Shown here: positions 8,505 to 17,695 of the stretch, piece after piece
Layout: every line of letters begins with the position of its first letter
Numbering within the stretch: the first letter of the stretch is position 1
From: CAZEDM01 sp964511075
Lineage (GTDB): Bacteria; Zixibacteria; MSB-5A5; RBG-16-43-9
Length of the DNA stretch: 64,000 nucleotides
Reading direction: 5' to 3'
Assembly: GCA_964511075.1 (NCBI GenBank)
Contig: CAZEDM010000012.1
Location: 1 to 64,000, forward strand
The notes under the pieces: generated by a model
The model's input: only the letters and a program-made list of their open reading frames with translations
What the model was told of the DNA's origin: nothing
The model's database searches: none
Translations under genes and position numbers: made by a program

Positions 8505-9860
8505 TCAAGATGAGGAGCTTTCCGGGGGTTCGAATTTTTGGATTTTTTCTCTTAAGGTCTTCCGGTCAATCCCCAAAATCTGTGCGGCTCTGGTCTTGTT
8601 CCCGTCTACGCTTGCCAGAACATTGCGAATATATTCAGCCTCAACTTCAGCCAGAGTCCGGTCAAGACCCATCTCTTTTTGAGCGGAAAAACGCATGAGC
8701 GAAGGGAGGTCAGGAACATCGACGGTCTTGCTCTCTGTCATAACCAGAAGGCGCTGGATCACATTTTCCAGCTCTCTGACATTTCCGGGCCAGTCATAAT
8801 TTTTGAGAACCTCCAAGGCTCTATCTGAAAAACCAGGCACTGCTCTACCGAATTCCAGGGCAAACTTATTTACAAAATAGTTTGCCAGAAGCACAGTGTC
8901 ATCTCCTCTTTCTCTAAGTGGAGGAATAACTATATTAATTACATTAAGTCGGAAATACAAGTCTTCGCGGAAAGCTTTTTTCTCTACCAAATTGTGCAAA
9001 TCCTTGTTGGTCGCAGCTAAAATTCTCACATTTACTTTTACTGACTGAGTTGCCCCTATCATATAAACTTCTTTATCCTGCAGGACGCGAAGCAGTTTGA
9101 CCTGCATGGGAAGGCTGGTTTCGCTGATCTCGTCCAGGAAAATTGACCCGCCGTCTGCGGTCTGAAAGAAACCCGCCCTGGAATCCGTGGCTCCGGTGAA
9201 GGCGCCTTTCACATGTCCAAAAAGCTCGCTTTCCAGAAGACCTTCTGGAATACCTCCACAATTCACCGGAACAAATGGGGCTGAAGCACGCGAGCTGGAG
9301 TAATGTATGGCACGGGCAACCAGCTCCTTACCGGTTCCGCTTTCGCCCGAGATTAAAACGGTAGCAGAGGTTGAGGCTGCTTTCTTGATAGCTTCAAAAA
9401 CCTCGAACATAGCGGCAGACTCACCGATAAGACCGTGCGGTGCCTTCAAAACTTTTTGATTCCGGCTGACCCTGCGCGCATGCAGCTTATCTAAAGTTCT
9501 CCTTACTGCGGAGAAGAGCTCCTCATCCGTAAAGGGCTTGGAAAGATACTCCTCTGCTCCGGTCTTGATAGCTTTAACTGCCCCCTCTATGCTGGCATAG
9601 CCGGTGATCATCATCACCTCGGTATTTATATAGTTCTCCCGGATATGCCTAACCAGGTCAAGCCCACTCACCTTTGGCATTTTGAGATCTGTTATCACCA
9701 GGTCCACTATGGTCGACTCAAGCACCCTTATTGCCTGAGAAACATCCGGAGCAGTGAAGACCTTATAACCCTGGGAGCTCAGGTTTCTCTGAAGCAGTTC
9801 CAGGGTATTGGGGGTATCGTCCACTACCAGGATGCTTTCCTTCTTTGAGTCAGCTGTCAT
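8505..9860 (-). CDS. NtrC-family sigma54-dependent response regulator
   Basis: 451 residues. The receiver domain (1-125) has acidic Asp14/Asp15 and the phospho-acceptor Asp58 in VITDLKMP. The AAA+ domain has Walker A GESGTGKE (172-179) and the sigma54-contacting GAFTGA loop (219-224). A Fis-type helix-turn-helix follows at the C-terminus (NKTRAAQILGIDRKTLREKI). It should activate sigma54 promoters on phosphorylation by the kinase whose stop codon it overlaps by 11 bases. Targets are unknown; I searched nearby leaders for GG-N10-GC promoters without success. The position among glutamate dehydrogenase genes hints at nitrogen or amino-acid control, by context only. Confidence 0.95.
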   Translation of the reverse strand: MTADSKKESILVVDDTPNTLELLQRNLSSQGYKVFTAPDVSQAIRVLESTIVDLVITDLKMPKVSGLDLVRHIRENYINTEVMMITGYASIEGAVKAIKTGAEEYLSKPFTDEELFSAVRRTLDKLHARRVSRNQKVLKAPHGLIGESAAMFEVFEAIKKAASTSATVLISGESGTGKELVARAIHYSSSRASAPFVPVNCGGIPEGLLESELFGHVKGAFTGATDSRAGFFQTADGGSIFLDEISETSLPMQVKLLRVLQDKEVYMIGATQSVKVNVRILAATNKDLHNLVEKKAFREDLYFRLNVINIVIPPLRERGDDTVLLANYFVNKFALEFGRAVPGFSDRALEVLKNYDWPGNVRELENVIQRLLVMTESKTVDVPDLPSLMRFSAQKEMGLDRTLAEVEAEYIRNVLASVDGNKTRAAQILGIDRKTLREKIQKFEPPESSSS

Positions 9861-11613
9861 CCCAGCTGTTCTCCTTTTCTTTTGATGGCACTTTCACCGG
9901 AAGCTGAACCTCGAAACGTGAACCCTTGCCTACAGTGCTCTCGACTTTGATAACGCCTCCGTGAGAGCTGACGATCCCGTGAACCACCGAAAGCCCCAGC
10001 CCTGTTCCCTCACCCACCTCCTTGGTGGTAAAGAAGGGATCGAATATCTGCTTCAAGATCTCATCGCTCATACCGATCCCTGTGTCCTCAACTATCAGGG
10101 AGATGTACCCATCCTTGGATAAAGTCTCAATCGTCAGTTTACCCCCATCCGGCATGGCCTGGATAGCATTTACTACCAGGTTAACCAGAACCTGATGCAA
10201 CTGTGTGGGGTCAGCCGTGATCTCCGGCAGACCAGTGGAAAACCTCCGCACCAGCTCAATCCCTTCCTTGGCACATCGAGACTCGAAGAAATAAAGACCT
10301 TCCTCCACTACCCGGTTCAGATTGAGCTCGGACTTTTTGGTGGGCATCTGCCTGGCGAATATGATAAGCTTTTTTACCACCTCACGCGCATGCAGCGAGG
10401 CATTTATAATCTTTTCTACATCCGTTAATAACTGGGGCGAGAGCTCAGAGGATTTTGACACAAGCTGAGCAAATCCCAAGATGTTTCCTAAAGGCTCATT
10501 CAGCTCGTGTGCCACCCCTGCGGCTAACTGACCTATGGTTGCCAGGCGGTCCGCATGCATAAGCTGGTTCTGGAGTTGGGATCTTTCCTCCTCCGCCTGC
10601 TTTCTTTCTATGAAAAGTGCCACTTCTCTGGCTACGGCATCGATCAAGCTCCTCTCCTCCTTGAGAAAAGGACCTTCATCCAGTTCCGGTTTCTCCTCTA
10701 AATAGATTACCTCGACCACCCCTCTTTTCTTATCGTCTACCACAACATCTGCACTCTGTTTAAAACCTTCTTCCCGAAATCTGGGGGCTAAATAGGAGCG
10801 TCCGTCCAGAACTATCCTGGCAGTAGCGATTTCCGGATACAGCCAGCCAGGAGGAAGAAGCTCCACCATCTTCTGCAGCACATCCTCCAGGGATATCTCA
10901 GGTTGTGCCACTAACCTGGCTATTCCATAAAGACAGGTCAGCTCTTTTACCCTCTCTCTCAAAGCCACCAGCGCATGCCGATGTACCAGCGCTACCTCCA
11001 GGGTTTGAGCCAGACCCTCGTAAAATCTGATCTCATCCTGAGTGAAATACCCTTCTCTCTTGTTCTTCAACTGTAAAATCCCGAGATTATCCTCCTCCAC
11101 CACCAGCGGAAAAAGTGCCACGGATTCGTACTCCCCAATTGAGGATAAATCGTAGAGTGGCGATTCGGTGCTGCCCTGCAGAAGAAAAGATCGGGATTTG
11201 CTCAACTCGTTCGTCCAGAAACTTCCGCTCTTGGTAAAGAAAGGCAAGCTGGAATCAAACTGACTCAGGATAAGATCTTGACAAAGACTTTCCACGCCTG
11301 AGCCATCCTGAGAACAGGGAATCAGTCTCCCGCTATCTGTTTTCAGGCAGGGCAGGTATTCCCAGTGATAAAACTCTGTAACCCCCTTCCTCATCTCGAA
11401 ACGATAGAATTTTTCCCGCCTTTTCAATCTTAATTCGACCGCATCACATTCGGAGAATTCAATTATCATCTTCAAGACCTTGCGTACGAAGTCAAGCCTG
11501 GGCAAGGCGCGGTTCGCATATCCCAGTACACGATGGGATAACAGATAAAAATCTTCAGCTAAACTGTGAGCAGATGAATCTCTGGCCTTACTAGTCGAGT
11601 CGTTTTTTTTCAT
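9850..11613 (-). CDS. Cytosolic GAF-domain sensor histidine kinase
   Basis: 587 residues with no transmembrane segment, so it senses an internal signal. The N-terminal half looks like two GAF-type domains (about 100-205, with ALFPLVVEEDNLGILQLK, and about 215-345). The HisKA domain has phospho-acceptor His369 in GVAHELNEPLG. The ATPase domain has the N box NLVVNAIQAM, the G1 box DTGIGM and the G2 box GTGLGLSVV, all intact. It is the NtrB-like partner of the overlapping downstream response regulator. The start ATG 11613 follows AAATAAGGGT. The domain boundaries are estimates and the ligand is unknown. Confidence 0.93.
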   Translation of the reverse strand: MKKNDSTSKARDSSAHSLAEDFYLLSHRVLGYANRALPRLDFVRKVLKMIIEFSECDAVELRLKRREKFYRFEMRKGVTEFYHWEYLPCLKTDSGRLIPCSQDGSGVESLCQDLILSQFDSSLPFFTKSGSFWTNELSKSRSFLLQGSTESPLYDLSSIGEYESVALFPLVVEEDNLGILQLKNKREGYFTQDEIRFYEGLAQTLEVALVHRHALVALRERVKELTCLYGIARLVAQPEISLEDVLQKMVELLPPGWLYPEIATARIVLDGRSYLAPRFREEGFKQSADVVVDDKKRGVVEVIYLEEKPELDEGPFLKEERSLIDAVAREVALFIERKQAEEERSQLQNQLMHADRLATIGQLAAGVAHELNEPLGNILGFAQLVSKSSELSPQLLTDVEKIINASLHAREVVKKLIIFARQMPTKKSELNLNRVVEEGLYFFESRCAKEGIELVRRFSTGLPEITADPTQLHQVLVNLVVNAIQAMPDGGKLTIETLSKDGYISLIVEDTGIGMSDEILKQIFDPFFTTKEVGEGTGLGLSVVHGIVSSHGGVIKVESTVGKGSRFEVQLPVKVPSKEKENSWDDS

Positions 11614-11626
11614 ACCCTTATTTACT

Positions 11627-11653
11627 TTAATATAAATTCTTATCGATTGTCAA
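11627..11653 (-). promoter_or_regulatory. Candidate promoter of the two-component operon
   Basis: Minus strand: TTGACA (11653-11648), 15-base spacer, TATTAA (11632-11627), 14 bases before the kinase ATG. The spacer is shorter than optimal. Confidence 0.45.
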
Positions 11654-11873
11654 GAAATAAATGCCTTTAGCCAACGAGTTGGTAGTGAATTGATCCACTA
11701 TTTTAATAACTATAAAAAAACGGCAAATAGAAGTGAAAATAAAGCGTGAAAATAAATCTGTGCTCGAAAGTAATTTATTTACAAAGAGTTATATGCGTAA
11801 ATCTCTAAAACCCAGGTGGGGAGTTTCTCCCCAATATCACGGGAAAATGGTGAGTATTGCCCCATTTTTCTTC

Positions 11874-11902
11874 TTGACAAAATTGTTGCAAGGATGTATT
11901 AT
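11874..11902 (+). promoter_or_regulatory. gdhA promoter
   Basis: TTGACA (11874-11879), 17-base spacer, TATTAT (11897-11902). This is a near-consensus housekeeping promoter facing gdhA, 300 bases upstream of its ATG, which implies a long leader. Confidence 0.7.
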
Positions 11903-11908
11903 GAAAGA

Positions 11909-11951
11909 CTTTATCATTCTTTTTTTAAGAGTGATCTGAGTCATGATAAAG
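11909..11951 (+). promoter_or_regulatory. Inverted repeat at predicted gdhA transcription start
   Basis: CTTTATCAT (11909-11917) and ATGATAAAG (11943-11951) are perfect 9-base arms around a 25-base loop, starting 7 bases after the -10 element. It could be a repressor operator or the first stem of the leader RNA. Confidence 0.5.
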
Positions 11952-12210
11952 CAGGTAAAGACACTTTGAAAAAATAACAAGGCCGAGGGATGTCAGATGT
12001 TTGAGTTTTAACTTAGTTTTAAACACGATAGATTTGTATGAATTTTTTTTAATCTTGCTTGTTAAATATTTCACAATATCTCAAAATAAGGGAGCCAAGT
12101 CTTAAAAGGAGAGACGGAGAAAGGAGGAATGTGTAGCTGAAAGATAAAATCGTTCTTTAAATCCAAGATTTAACATCCAATGAAAACCTTAAAACTAAAG
12201 GAGCATTTGT

Positions 12211-13563
12211 ATGGCAAGAACAGACGTCTCTGCTAAGGTTGAAGCCTTCATGCAGAAAATTATGGAGAAAAACCCGGGTGAATCTGAGTTTCATCAGGCG
12301 GTTAGAGAAGTAACTGAATCCCTAATGCCTTTTCTGGAGGAGAACCCCGTATATCAGGAATACAAGATATTGGAGAGGATTGCGGAGCCGGAAAGGGTGA
12401 TTATGTTTCGCATTCCCTGGATGGACGACAATGGAGAAATTCAGATCAATCGTGGTTACCGCATTGAGATGAACAGCGCCATCGGTCCCTACAAGGGCGG
12501 GCTTCGTTTTCATCCCACTGTCAACTTGGGGATATTGAAATTCCTGGCTTTCGAGCAGGTGTTCAAGAACTCTCTTACCACCCTGCCCATGGGCGGTGGC
12601 AAGGGTGGAGCGGATTTCGATCCCAAGGGTAAATCAGATAACGAGGTGATGAGATTCTGTCAGAGCTTTATGACCGAGCTTCAAAGGCATATAGGTCCGG
12701 ACACGGATGTTCCAGCAGGAGACATTGGAGTGGGCGGAAGAGAGATAGGGTTCATGTTTGGCCAGTACAGAAGAATCCGCGACGAGTTCACCGGAGTCCT
12801 CACCGGAAAAGGGCTTAGCTGGGGCGGAAGTTTGATCAGACCAGAAGCCACCGGGTACGGCTGTGTTTACTTCGTGAAGGAGATGTTGAAAGCCAAGGGA
12901 GACTCTATGAAGGGAAAAATTTGCACGGTCTCCGGCTCGGGCAACGTAGCTCAGTACACCGTGGAGAAGGTAAACCAGTTGGGAGGTAAGTGCGTCACCC
13001 TCTCCGACTCCAGCGGCTATATTCACGACCCCGATGGAGTGGATGCGGATAAACTGGCTTTCGTTATGGATCTGAAGAATGTCAGACGCGGAAGAATAAA
13101 AGAATATGCAGATAAATACGGATGTAAATACGTTGAGGGCAAACGCCCCTGGGAGATAAAGTGCGATGTGGCATTCCCCTCCGCTACCCAGAACGAGATA
13201 GACGAAGAGGATGCCAAGACCCTGGTGAAGAATGGATGCAAAGCTGTGGGCGAGGGTGCCAATATGCCCACAACCGCACAAGGGGTCGAAGTGTTCCTCA
13301 ATGCCAAGATCCTCTACGGTCCCGGCAAAGCCGCTAATGCCGGTGGTGTGGCAACCTCAGGCCTGGAGATGTGTCAGAACTCCATAAGGTTATCCTGGAC
13401 CCGGGAAGAGGTGGATGAAAAGCTTCACGGGATTATGAAAGCCATCCATCAGCAGTGCGTGAAATACGGCAAGGAAGGTGATTTCGTGAATTACGTGAAG
13501 GGCGCGAATATCGGAGGGTTCATCAAAGTAGCGGACGCCATGATAGAGCAGGGTTTGGTCTAA
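12211..13563 (+). CDS. gdhA: NADP-type glutamate dehydrogenase
   Basis: 450 residues, the length and pattern of the E. coli GdhA-like hexameric class, distinct from the 420-residue pair nearby. The substrate-binding GPYKGGLRFHP and active-site PMGGGKGGADFDP lysines are intact, and the dinucleotide motif reads SGSGNVAQY, as in NADP-preferring enzymes. The role is probably ammonia assimilation (2-oxoglutarate plus ammonia plus NADPH to glutamate), though cofactor preference is inferred from family resemblance. AAAGGAG lies 7 bases before the ATG. It is monocistronic with its own promoter and a strong terminator. Long leader and neighbouring two-component genes suggest regulated expression. Confidence 0.96.
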   Translation: MARTDVSAKVEAFMQKIMEKNPGESEFHQAVREVTESLMPFLEENPVYQEYKILERIAEPERVIMFRIPWMDDNGEIQINRGYRIEMNSAIGPYKGGLRFHPTVNLGILKFLAFEQVFKNSLTTLPMGGGKGGADFDPKGKSDNEVMRFCQSFMTELQRHIGPDTDVPAGDIGVGGREIGFMFGQYRRIRDEFTGVLTGKGLSWGGSLIRPEATGYGCVYFVKEMLKAKGDSMKGKICTVSGSGNVAQYTVEKVNQLGGKCVTLSDSSGYIHDPDGVDADKLAFVMDLKNVRRGRIKEYADKYGCKYVEGKRPWEIKCDVAFPSATQNEIDEEDAKTLVKNGCKAVGEGANMPTTAQGVEVFLNAKILYGPGKAANAGGVATSGLEMCQNSIRLSWTREEVDEKLHGIMKAIHQQCVKYGKEGDFVNYVKGANIGGFIKVADAMIEQGLV

Positions 13564-13584
13564 ACCCACTCTTTGATACACCAG

Positions 13585-13619
13585 GGGTACCGGTGCAGAA
13601 CCGGTACCCTTTTTATTTT
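13585..13619 (+). terminator. gdhA terminator
   Basis: GGGTACCGGT (13585-13594) pairs perfectly with ACCGGTACCC (13600-13609) around a 5-base loop, followed by TTTTTATTTT. It lies 22 bases after the gdhA stop. Confidence 0.93.
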
Positions 13620-13724
13620 GTAAGGTACCTCGCTATTCGATGCGATACATTTCCCATCGTCTTTACGAGAAACGCTCATGCTCACGTTTTCCAATATTAG
13701 TTATTTAGATTTTACTTTATTTGC

Positions 13725-13753
13725 TTGACTCTCAAAACCTGAAAAGATATTTT
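13725..13753 (+). promoter_or_regulatory. Promoter of the transglutaminase-like gene
   Basis: TTGACT (13725-13730), 17-base spacer, TATTTT (13748-13753), 28 bases before the ATG. Confidence 0.6.
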
Positions 13754-13781
13754 AAAATAAAAAATCTAAAAGGAGGATCCT

Positions 13782-15440
13782 ATGCGCGGTAAGTTAACCA
13801 TTCTCCTGCTATTAGTCTTAATGGCTGTTCCTGAAGCAGGTCTTCTTGCCTACACCGGAGAGGTAGACACGTTCTTCAATACCCCTGGACCCTGCCCAAC
13901 CGGACTAACCTTCTGCGGCAAGTATCTCTGGGTGGCTGACAGGAAAACCGATTCTTTGTATGCTATCAGACCTGAGGACGGCACACTCCATAAAAGTCTG
14001 CCCGCACCAGGGTATCAGCCCGCAGGGTTAGCCTGGGATGGAAAATTCCTGTGGTGTCTGGATAATGAGGAGAATCTGATCTTCAAGCTAGACCCGGAGA
14101 CCGGGATAGCTTTGAAGACCATCTACGCTCCTTCCTCCAGCCCCAGGGACTTAGCCTGGGATGGAAAATTCCTCTGGGTGGCGGATTATCGGGCTAAGGA
14201 GATATATAAAATAAGCTCGGAGGATGGAACAACCATCATTAGCATACCTGCTCCCTCATCTTATGCCGAGGGACTGGCTTACGATGGAAAATATCTCTGG
14301 GTATCTGATAGAATAGCCAACCGTATTTATATGGTGACACCGGATAAGGGTGAGGTGATTTTATTTTTCGATGCCCCAGCTCCCTACGCTCGCGGATTGG
14401 CCTGGGATGGAAAATATCTGTGGAACGTGGATTATCAGACAGACAAGCTTTACAGGATCATAATCGGGGATGAGGATAAATTGAGATGCACGAATGATAA
14501 AATGGAATTTCTGGAATATACCGATCAGGTCAGGAACTATGGTCCGGGAACCCTGGAGGAGTTAGATATATATTTAGCTGTTCCCCAGGATTTAGACAAT
14601 CAGAAGGTCATAAGCATAGAATACGAGCCGGAGCCCAAGGATATCCTTACTGATAAATGGGGGCAGAAAGTGGCGCATTATCATTACACCGGCGTAAAAA
14701 GCACTGAGTTCAAAACCGCTTCCATGAAAGCAAAAGCTAAACTTTCCAATACCAAATATTTCATCTTTCCGGAAAAGGTGGGGAGTCTAAAGGACATTCC
14801 GAAAGAGATAAAAGATAAATATCTGGTGGATGATACCAAATTTTCCATCTCCGATCCCTATATTCAGAGATCGGCAGCAGAGGCGGTGGGTGATGAGAAA
14901 AATCCTTACTGGATTGCCCGCAAGATCTACAGATATATTCAGGAGAAGATGTACTATGAATTGGCCGGCGGCTGGAACATTGCTCCTACGGTCCTGAAAA
15001 GAGGGTCTGGCTCCTGTTCCGAATACAGCTTCGTCTATATCGCCTTATGCCGTGCTGCCGGTCTCCCTGCCAGGTACGCCGGCTCCGTGGCAATTAGAGG
15101 GGACGATGCCTCAACTGATGACGTTTTCCATCGCTGGTGCGAGGTTTATCTGCCCAATTACGGCTGGATACCGGTTGACCCCTCAGGAGGAGACCAGCCA
15201 TCACCAGAGGCTCAGGCTGCGTATTTCGGGAATTTAGCCAACAGATACCTAATCACCACCGTGGGTGGTGGCGGCTCAGAGTATCTGGAGTGGGGTTATA
15301 ATTCCAACGAAACCTGGACTTCAAAGGGCAGGTGCAAAATCTCTACAGAGAATATAGGTGAATGGTCGCCTTTATCGGAGAATGATTTATCAGAGGAAGA
15401 GAAAATGGAGATGGGAAAAACCTGCCAGCCTAAGAAATAA
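13782..15440 (+). CDS. Secreted beta-propeller/transglutaminase-like protein
   Basis: 552 residues. A signal peptide occupies about 1-24 (basic MRGK, hydrophobic LLLLVLMAV, cleavage near LLA). Residues about 25-235 hold five repeats of the type LAWDGKYLWVSD spaced about 43 residues, resembling an NHL/SMP-30-like beta-propeller. Residues about 240-360 are a linker domain. A transglutaminase-like domain follows with Cys412 (GSCSEYS), His450 (VFHRWCEVY) and Asp466 (PVDPSGGD), the expected Cys-His-Asp triad. It probably acts on peptides or cross-links outside the cytoplasm; the substrate is unknown. AGGAGG lies 6 bases before the ATG. It is a single-gene unit. Confidence 0.85.
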   Translation: MRGKLTILLLLVLMAVPEAGLLAYTGEVDTFFNTPGPCPTGLTFCGKYLWVADRKTDSLYAIRPEDGTLHKSLPAPGYQPAGLAWDGKFLWCLDNEENLIFKLDPETGIALKTIYAPSSSPRDLAWDGKFLWVADYRAKEIYKISSEDGTTIISIPAPSSYAEGLAYDGKYLWVSDRIANRIYMVTPDKGEVILFFDAPAPYARGLAWDGKYLWNVDYQTDKLYRIIIGDEDKLRCTNDKMEFLEYTDQVRNYGPGTLEELDIYLAVPQDLDNQKVISIEYEPEPKDILTDKWGQKVAHYHYTGVKSTEFKTASMKAKAKLSNTKYFIFPEKVGSLKDIPKEIKDKYLVDDTKFSISDPYIQRSAAEAVGDEKNPYWIARKIYRYIQEKMYYELAGGWNIAPTVLKRGSGSCSEYSFVYIALCRAAGLPARYAGSVAIRGDDASTDDVFHRWCEVYLPNYGWIPVDPSGGDQPSPEAQAAYFGNLANRYLITTVGGGGSEYLEWGYNSNETWTSKGRCKISTENIGEWSPLSENDLSEEEKMEMGKTCQPKK

Positions 15441-15491
15441 ATTGTGTAGGGGCATCCCGCCTTCGACGGGACAACGTGCCCCGTTAAAAAC

Positions 15492-15518
15492 GTAGGGGTT
15501 CAAAATCTTGAACCCCTA
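15492..15518. repeat. Intergenic hairpin, GTAGGGGTTCAA type
   Basis: GTAGGGGTTCAA and TTGAACCCCTAT flank a 4-base loop between convergent genes. Near copies occur at 52261-52285 and 56161-56188. Confidence 0.8.
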
Positions 15519-15529
15519 TAATTTTACAA

Positions 15530-17338
15530 TTAAAAAGTCTCCCTGTAATACTGGTCCCTGAAATCCTCTATCTTTGCCTTTTTTTTCAAATTCTCGAACC
15601 ACTGGGTATAGAAATCAGACTGCTTTTTGCGAAGCAAATTCAGAGCCAGGGAATCTCTTTCAGCCTGGAAAAGGGAATCATTCACCGCTGATTTAGAGAG
15701 GAGCTGAAGCAGATACGTGCCGTTGGTCAACTTAACCGGAGAGCTTATGGGGTTACTCCTGTCCAGGGCAAAGGCAGTGCCGATAAATTCCGGCTGCTGT
15801 CCTATTCCCGGCACATAAGACTCCCGGGTAAATTCTCCGCTATCCTCAACCTTCTCGCCATACTTCTTAGTCACGGCGACGAAATCTTTTCCCTCTTTGA
15901 TTTCCTTAAAGATCTTCATCCCTTTATCGTAAGCCAGCTCGTACCTTCTCTGGGCTAAAAGAGCCTCTTTGGCGAAAGGCTCAGCCTCTCCCAGCGAGGG
16001 GATGCCGGCAGGTTTTCTTTCCTTTACCTGCACCACATAGTAGAAGAGATTGGTCTCTATGGGAGCACTTATCTTGCCTGCTTTATTTTCAAAGGCGAAA
16101 AGGTTTGCTTCCTTTGACATACCTAGATTTGGAATGAAGCTACCCTTGACAAACATCCCGCTTTCCTTAGGTTCAAGGCCTTCTTCCTCTGCCGCTTTGT
16201 CAAACCCTGTCTTCTTGGCTTTCAGGGCGAACTCCTCAGCCCTGTCTTTGACCTCGGCAAGGGTTTTCTCCGAGGGCTCGATCTTCAGCACGATATGACT
16301 GGCATGCACTTCCTCTGTTCCTTTGGTTTTCCTTTTCTCCAGGACCTTTATCAGATGCAGGCTATATTCACTTCTTACCGGCTCTGAGACCTCACCCGGC
16401 TTCAGGGAAAACACGACCTCATCCATAGGCTCTCTCAGCGAGCCTCTTTTCAGCCAGCCCAGATCCCCTCCCTTGTCCTTGGTATTCGGGTCCTCGGAGT
16501 ATTCCTCAGCCATCTCTGCAAAATCTTCGCCTTTTAATATCTCCTCCCTGATCTCCTGGAGTTGAGCTCTAACTTTTTCCTCGTCCTCCTTGGAAGGGGT
16601 CTTGGGAAATTCAACCAATTTGATGGCCGCCCTTTCCACCATCTTGAAGTTCTCTTTATTCTCGTTGAAGTATTTCTTTATTTCAGCCGGGCTGATCTCT
16701 ATGCCTGAGGGAGGGAACTCCTCAACCGATATGAAGGTATAATTCACCCTGGCTCTCTGGGTATCATATACATACTTTTCGTAAACCTCCTCATCGTTGA
16801 TGCGAACCGCGCCTATGATGCTCTCCTGTAATTTGGCTACCAAAAGCTGCCCTCTCACATATCCCTCCACCTGCCCCCAGGGGATCCGGGGGTCAGACAG
16901 AGCCTGCAGATATTTGTTGTAATCGAATTTCCCGTCTGTTTGAAAAATCTCGCTCCCCATTATCTCCCGCGGGGGGAATCTTTTCATGAACTCATACAAT
17001 TCCTTATTGGTGACACTCAATCCTCTCTTCTCCACTTCCTGAGAGAGTAAGGTCTGGTCGACTATATCGCTCCAGGTCTGATCCCTTAACTTCTTGGTAG
17101 CTTCCTCTGTTACTTCCTCTTGACCTTTTTCCGCATCCTTCAATTTCTGTTCATAAATGATCTGGAAACTCTGGATAGGAATGTCCTTTCCGTTTATCAC
17201 CGCTATCATTCCCTGCTTTGATTTCCTGGAAGTGAACTGCATTCCCCAGGCAAAAACGATCGTTCCCACAAAAGCGGCGATGACGATCCAGAGTATTGAT
17301 TTGGTCATACTGCGCATCTTTTTCATCATTGTCTGCAT
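15530..17338 (-). CDS. PpiD/SurA-like membrane-anchored peptidyl-prolyl isomerase
   Basis: 602 residues. One transmembrane segment lies near the N-terminus (about 14-33, ILWIVIAAFVGTIVFAWGM), after a basic Met-rich start, placing the rest in the periplasm. A SurA_N-like chaperone region (about 45-190) is followed by a parvulin domain (about 240-335, with the family-typical KGGDLGWLKRGS and EYSLHLIKVLEKR) and a second, more divergent parvulin-like region (about 345-500). The PpiD-type architecture implies folding assistance to secreted and outer-membrane proteins. AAGGAG precedes the ATG by about 11 bases; a second ATG three codons in is possible. It is monocistronic by spacing. It is unrelated in detail to the lipoprotein isomerase at 53381. 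Confidence 0.9.
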   Translation of the reverse strand: MQTMMKKMRSMTKSILWIVIAAFVGTIVFAWGMQFTSRKSKQGMIAVINGKDIPIQSFQIIYEQKLKDAEKGQEEVTEEATKKLRDQTWSDIVDQTLLSQEVEKRGLSVTNKELYEFMKRFPPREIMGSEIFQTDGKFDYNKYLQALSDPRIPWGQVEGYVRGQLLVAKLQESIIGAVRINDEEVYEKYVYDTQRARVNYTFISVEEFPPSGIEISPAEIKKYFNENKENFKMVERAAIKLVEFPKTPSKEDEEKVRAQLQEIREEILKGEDFAEMAEEYSEDPNTKDKGGDLGWLKRGSLREPMDEVVFSLKPGEVSEPVRSEYSLHLIKVLEKRKTKGTEEVHASHIVLKIEPSEKTLAEVKDRAEEFALKAKKTGFDKAAEEEGLEPKESGMFVKGSFIPNLGMSKEANLFAFENKAGKISAPIETNLFYYVVQVKERKPAGIPSLGEAEPFAKEALLAQRRYELAYDKGMKIFKEIKEGKDFVAVTKKYGEKVEDSGEFTRESYVPGIGQQPEFIGTAFALDRSNPISSPVKLTNGTYLLQLLSKSAVNDSLFQAERDSLALNLLRKKQSDFYTQWFENLKKKAKIEDFRDQYYRETF

Positions 17339-17610
17339 AATTATTTCTCTCCTTATCCTGTTCTCTTTAATGGTTATACATTTTATACCAGACTAATATA
17401 ATTCGTAATCGGTAAATGGCAAGTGGTTTTTGAGCCTGAGACGATGAGTTCGTAGGGGCGGTTTGAAATCCACCCTTACAGCTTTTTTCGCTGGATCAAG
17501 AGAAGCCAGGATCATATCAAAAAGAAATTGATTTGAAATGGGAGAGGCTCAAATTTTTGAGCCCCAACTTTTGTTAGCGAAACAGACCTCTGGTCTTTTC
17601 TGGACTGAAA

Positions 17611-17645
17611 AAAACGGGAGTGGACAAGCCCCTCCCCTACGACAG
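17611..17645 (-). repeat. Terminator-like repeat, GGGGCTTGTCC type
   Basis: On the minus strand GTAGGGGAGGGGCTTGTCC continues into ACTCCCGTTTTTT, a stem-loop followed by T residues. It is the same element as at 2317-2345 (+) and 17976-18003 (-). Confidence 0.7.
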
Positions 17646-17670
17646 AGTAAGGGTCGAAGTCTCTACTTGA

Positions 17671-17695
17671 GGACAGAACGATGTTCTGTCCCTAC
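17671..17695. repeat. Hairpin repeat GGACAGAAC type
   Basis: GGACAGAAC and GTTCTGTCC are perfect 9-base arms with a 3-base loop, followed by CTACG. Copies occur at 39969, 49986 and 51119. It lies just downstream of the last gene of the kor-hdr operon. Confidence 0.8.

Larger units (their letters stand above)
11654..12210. other. Divergent regulatory region before the NADP-type gdhA
   Basis: Almost 600 bases lie between the divergent histidine kinase and gdhA genes. I see a small G/C-rich hairpin (GGGGAG at 11818-11823, CTCCCC at 11827-11832), a strong sigma70-type promoter (11874-11902), a 9-base inverted repeat at the start of the transcript, and about 250 AT-rich bases of leader. No credible gene longer than 40 codons was found on either strand. 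Confidence 0.7.

Noticed and set aside
8449..8530. tRNA-like sequence GGGGAGATTTGAACC (resembling a T arm on minus)
   Set aside because: The T-stem does not pair, and no acceptor stem, anticodon arm or CCA end could be built around it.
11654..12210. Sigma54 promoter for gdhA
   Set aside because: No GG-N10-GC element was found; the closest match has 8 bases between GG and GC. The sigma70-type promoter is much better.
12180..12236. 18-codon leader peptide overlapping the gdhA start
   Set aside because: It starts with ATG but lacks a ribosome-binding site and has no run of regulatory codons; chance is likely.
12634..13281. Long antisense ORF over gdhA (215 codons)
   Set aside because: It is a shadow of gdhA codon usage, with no start signal or known domain; the same holds for long antisense frames at 19872-20597 and 28249-28899.
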